Origin: Penaeus vannamei
Taxonomy: Eukaryota > Arthropoda > Malacostraca > Decapoda > Penaeidae
DNA length: 15,000 nt
NCBI RefSeq assembly: GCF_042767895.1
Contig: NC_091565.1
Coordinates: 29,827,910-29,842,909, forward strand
Direction: 5' to 3'
Under the pieces are notes generated by a model. The model did no database searches. It was not told the origin of the DNA and was given only the letters and a program-made list of their open reading frames with translations. A program made the translations under genes and the position numbers. Shown piece by piece: positions 12,996 through 15,000 of this stretch (its first letter is position 1; the number at the start of each line of letters is the position of its first letter).

Positions 12996-13428
12996 AGGGA
13001 GCATAGGTTATGGAAATTTGTGTTTCAAGCATATAGCTTTGAATATCTTCCTTAGTCTCTCCAGTGGAGTTGGTTGAAGAGTTTTGTGAGGCAAAGGTTT
13101 TCTTAAGAGGGGAGGAAGAGGAGACTGGTGTCTGAGGAATAAAGGCAAAGGTAGGTAGAAGTGAGTGTGCTGTAGGGTCTGGGTTTAGAGTGGCAAAAAA
13201 GTTTGACCGGGGAAAGTAAGAGGTAGACGTGGAAATGAGGAAGTAAGTAGGTATAAGGGAGGGTGTAGGAACATCCTAGGTTGGAGGGGGAGGAGCAGAG
13301 TGAGTGACATTACTAGAGTAGGGAGTATGAGTGAAATCTTGTCAATGTGCTTCCTGTCTGGCTTCATGCAGAGAGAGACCATTTTTGTATCTGAGAGTTC
13401 CTACCTCAGACTTAAACTTGTAAGTGAG

Positions 13429-13590
13429 ACATCCTCTATAAAATACATTATGGGGGCTGCTGTGCTTAACACATGTGCGTTTTTGTGCAGGGCAGTTTGA
13501 TCAGTTATGACCAGGTTGGACACATAGGGGGCATCGGTCTGTGGAATGGCTGTGTTTAGCAGGATTTCCAAAGCGCCAATAGTTTTGACA
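13429..13590 (-). pseudogene. Zinc-knuckle array of ORF1 (CCHC type), partly mutated
   Basis: Knuckle 1 (13590-13549) reads CQNYWRFGNPAKHS. The spacing fits CX2CX4HX4C, but the second Cys is Tyr, the His is Asn and the last Cys is Ser, leaving one ligand of four. Knuckle 2 (13533-13492) reads CPLCVQPGHN-stop-SNC: all four ligands stand, but a TGA (13501-13503) splits it. A third Cys/His cluster (13473-13429) reads CVKHSSPHNVFYRGC, which would be CX2CX3HX6C if His4 were Cys. Such knuckles normally bind the element RNA. Confidence 0.85.
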
Positions 13591-14276
13591 TTGACAGGGA
13601 GGAGGTTGGTATGGTCAAACAGGGAGGGATTGTCCACCAATGTAGATACAAAATGTTGGTGGGTTTCTTTTGATGACCTCTAAGAGGAATGGAGTAGCAA
13701 TGTATTGATATTACATCTCAGTCTTTGAAGCAGCCGAGTAAGTATTCTCCACAATCTGACCAATCAATATCCATAGGGCAGCTTACTGGGGAGATAGACA
13801 CAGTTCCAGTACAAGTATGGAGAGTTGGATGAGGTTCTGAAGAATGGGGATACCAGAGAGATCGGTTAGATTTGGTAATGCTATATCTTCAATTTTAGAT
13901 GTGACTTACTAGACAGGAACGATCAGGTCGGGTATGGAAAGGGACTCTGCCCACTTGCTTATGGAGGCATTGTTGAAAGAGAAGAGTGTTGCCTGAGTAA
14001 GGAGCTGTAGGGGGGATCATGAAAAATCGATCCCATTTAACTGGACTAAATAGAGTATTTAGGATATTTGTAGGGTTGGGGGTGGTAGAAGGACGGGGGC
14101 ATGTGGAAGAGAAAGCATTGTTGAGGGTGGTAGTATTACAGAGAGATGGAGAATAGGGCTGTAAGGTAGTAATAAGGTATGATGGAATGTTTGATGAAGG
14201 TTGTGGGTGTAGAGGTGAGGAAGTTGGGAGAGTAGGAATGTCTTCTGGAGATTGAGTCTCGGCTTGGGTGGGTAAA

Positions 14277-14495
14277 ATTCAGGATGATCCTGCTCTTCAG
14301 GTAGTCTCTGTTAGAGACAACCCTGGGTGGGGGAGGCCTGTGGGACGACCTAGGAAGTCGTGGCTTGGGCAGATTGACCAAACCTGTCGTGAAGAACTCG
14401 AGATGAGCCGAGTCCCTGCCTGGTGTCTTGCCATGAGGGATCCTCGTGGCTAGAAGCGAAGGGTGGATGCGGCTATGCGCCCCCGTCGGCGTTAG
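14277..14495 (+). pseudogene. C-terminal remnant of a non-LTR reverse transcriptase ORF
   Basis: The plus-strand frame reads IQDDPALQVVSVRDNPGWG, GRPRKSWLGQIDQTCREELE and MSRVPAWCLAMRDPRG, then TAG (14451-14453), then KRRVDAAMRPRRR and a second TAG (14493-14495). The GRPRxxW...R.PAW...RDP pattern is the extreme C-terminus seen in many arthropod retrotransposon polyproteins, after the RT and thumb. The first TAG probably replaces a Trp codon. The clade cannot be named from so short a remnant; I am sure only that it differs from the host ORF1/ORF2 family. Confidence 0.75.
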
Positions 14496-14500
14496 CCCCC

Positions 14501-14520
14501 TTGATTGATTGACTGATTGA
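14501..14520 (+). repeat. (TTGA)5 3' tail of nested element
   Basis: Five TTGA-type units with one variant (CTGA) lie between the last stop codon and the right target-site duplication. This is the 3' terminus of the nested element. Confidence 0.9.
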
Positions 14521-14700
14521 TTGGGTGGGTAATGCACAAGTAGGCATTGAGGAGTGGGTAGTAGTTTCAGTGTTCAGAGTCATGGCCAAAAGAGAGCCTG
14601 GGATCAGGGAGCTGGGAGAATTTGAATTGTTGGGGCTATTTGATGAAGGGGCAAGCCTCATTGCTCCTAATAAGGGTATTACATCTTCATTACTGGCCAT

Positions 14701-15000
14701 GGGGAGCCTTGACAATGGTGGTGAAATAAACAGTCCACCCCTCAGGGTCCCCTTGAGGGGTAAGGGCTAGAGAACTAAAACAGGGGAATACTGAGCCCGT
14801 GGTTCCTTCAGGCCGTTCAGGACTGGCACAAAGTCAGGCTTTCATCCTTTCAGCATGGCTCTTACATCTTAGGAAGTAGATAGTAGAAGGAGTTGGAGAA
14901 GGGGCAGAAACAAAAAGCTGGAGAGAAAAAAGGCCATGCAAAATTAGTTGAGTCAAGGGCTGAGGCCCTAGGCAAGGGAGATCCCTGAATAGGGGAAAAA
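14701..15000 (-). other. Probable 5' leader of the minus-strand element
   Basis: No coding frame with recognisable motifs; in-frame stops lie upstream of the ORF1 ATG at 14700. Because ORF1 starts just downstream on the minus strand, this is best read as the element's 5' untranslated region, which in jockey-like elements usually contains an internal promoter. No specific promoter motif could be confirmed, and the boundary with host DNA is not visible. Confidence 0.5.
14737..14761 (-). other. 8-bp-stem hairpin in ORF1 leader
   Basis: ACCCCTCA (14737-14744) and TGAGGGGT (14754-14761) are perfect inverted repeats with a 9-base loop, about 37 bases upstream of the ORF1 ATG. The hairpin could form in the element RNA; no function can be claimed. 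Confidence 0.45.

Larger units (their letters stand above)
14264..14532 (+). mobile_element. Nested 5'-truncated non-LTR retrotransposon fragment with 12-bp target-site duplication
   Basis: TTGGGTGGGTAA occurs at 14264-14275 and again at 14521-14532. The 245 bases between them end in a (TTGA)n tail (14501-14520). They are more GC-rich than the host element and encode on the plus strand the C-terminal end of a different retrotransposon polyprotein. The plus orientation is opposite to the ORF1 it interrupts. Perfect target-site duplication, 3' tetranucleotide tail and 5' truncation are the standard outcome of target-primed reverse transcription. Confidence 0.93.
12608..14700 (-). pseudogene. 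Retrotransposon ORF1 (gag-like nucleic-acid-binding protein), broken
   Basis: ORF1 proteins of such elements coat the element RNA and act as nucleic-acid chaperones. Reading begins at ATG 14700-14698 (MASNEDVIPLLGA), the first ATG after an upstream in-frame stop. It continues through a Ser/Thr/Pro-rich region; skipping the nested insert keeps the frame open as far as TAA at 13895-13897. Conserved blocks are DRFFMIPPTAPYSGNTLLFQ, LHKQVGRVPFHTRPDRS, then after frame changes CTGTVSISPVSCP with DWSDCGEYL, and EVIKRNPPTFCIYIGGQSLP. Zinc knuckles lie at 13429-13590, followed by FKSEVGTLRYKNGLSLHEA and a Pro-rich tail. I count one TAA, four in-frame TGA (GHN-stop-SN, LPV-stop-PY, FKD-stop-DV, EAH-stop-QD) and at least two frameshifts, so it is inactive. 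Confidence 0.82.
12421..15000 (-). mobile_element. Jockey-like non-LTR retrotransposon, 5' half (leader plus ORF1), minus strand
   Basis: The minus strand carries, in order, a leader (15000-14701), ORF1 from an ATG at 14700 through an N-terminal Ser/Thr/Pro-rich part, a conserved block (DRFF.IPPTAP), CCHC zinc knuckles and a Pro-rich C-terminal part ending near 12608. ORF2 is missing. It is interrupted at 14264-14532 by a nested element. Orientation is opposite to the ORF2 remnant at 2004-4555. The two could belong to the same element family, but nothing in the window joins them. The true 5' end lies beyond the window or near its edge. Confidence 0.8.

Noticed and set aside
13185..13500. Plus-strand 66-codon frame and other plus-strand frames over ORF1
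   Set aside because: Antisense shadows of the minus-strand ORF1 pseudogene, whose zinc knuckles fix the correct strand.

Overview
The window is eukaryotic nuclear DNA. It is AT-rich and packed with very long microsatellites ((TA)n, (TG)n/(AC)n, (TAA)n, A-runs). It holds decayed non-LTR retrotransposons and shows no bacterial-style gene organisation. The microsatellite density and the type of jockey-like elements suggest an arthropod, most plausibly a decapod crustacean such as a penaeid shrimp. That assignment is an inference from general knowledge, not something the sequence proves.

Layout. 1-2000: non-coding DNA, an A32/(TA)n tract, and a compound (TA)n-(TG)n microsatellite containing a 128-bp tandem duplication. 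About 2004-4555: a 5'-truncated, frameshifted plus-strand copy of ORF2 of a jockey-like non-LTR retrotransposon, with endonuclease, reverse transcriptase and a C-terminal CxC...H motif; its RT motif A is missing. 4556-10259: AT-rich DNA without a convincing gene, with (TA)n at 7087-7203, (AC)n at 7651-7890 and a polypurine tract at about 9353-9795. 10260-10668: two short candidate minus-strand exons flanking a microsatellite-filled intron; this is the only possible host gene, but the exon phases do not fit simply. 10669-11754: an A31 run and a second, nearly identical 128-bp tandem duplication.

11755-15000 is dominated by minus-strand retroelement ORF1 (gag-like) sequence. A small N-terminal ORF1 fragment lies at about 11755-12029. 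A (TA)n array with an embedded octanucleotide array follows at 12031-12420. Then comes a much fuller ORF1 pseudogene (14700 down to about 12608) with CCHC zinc knuckles and a Pro/Ser/Thr-rich tail built on a minisatellite, with its probable 5' leader reaching the window edge. This ORF1 is itself interrupted by a 5'-truncated fragment of a different non-LTR element (14276-14520), flanked by a perfect 12-bp target-site duplication. Removing the insert and one duplication copy restores a continuous reading frame.

Nothing here acts as a gene cluster. The coherent story is one of nested and neighbouring retroelement insertions decaying among microsatellites. I found no convincing new functional system; the nested insertion and the candidate host exons deserve the closest look.
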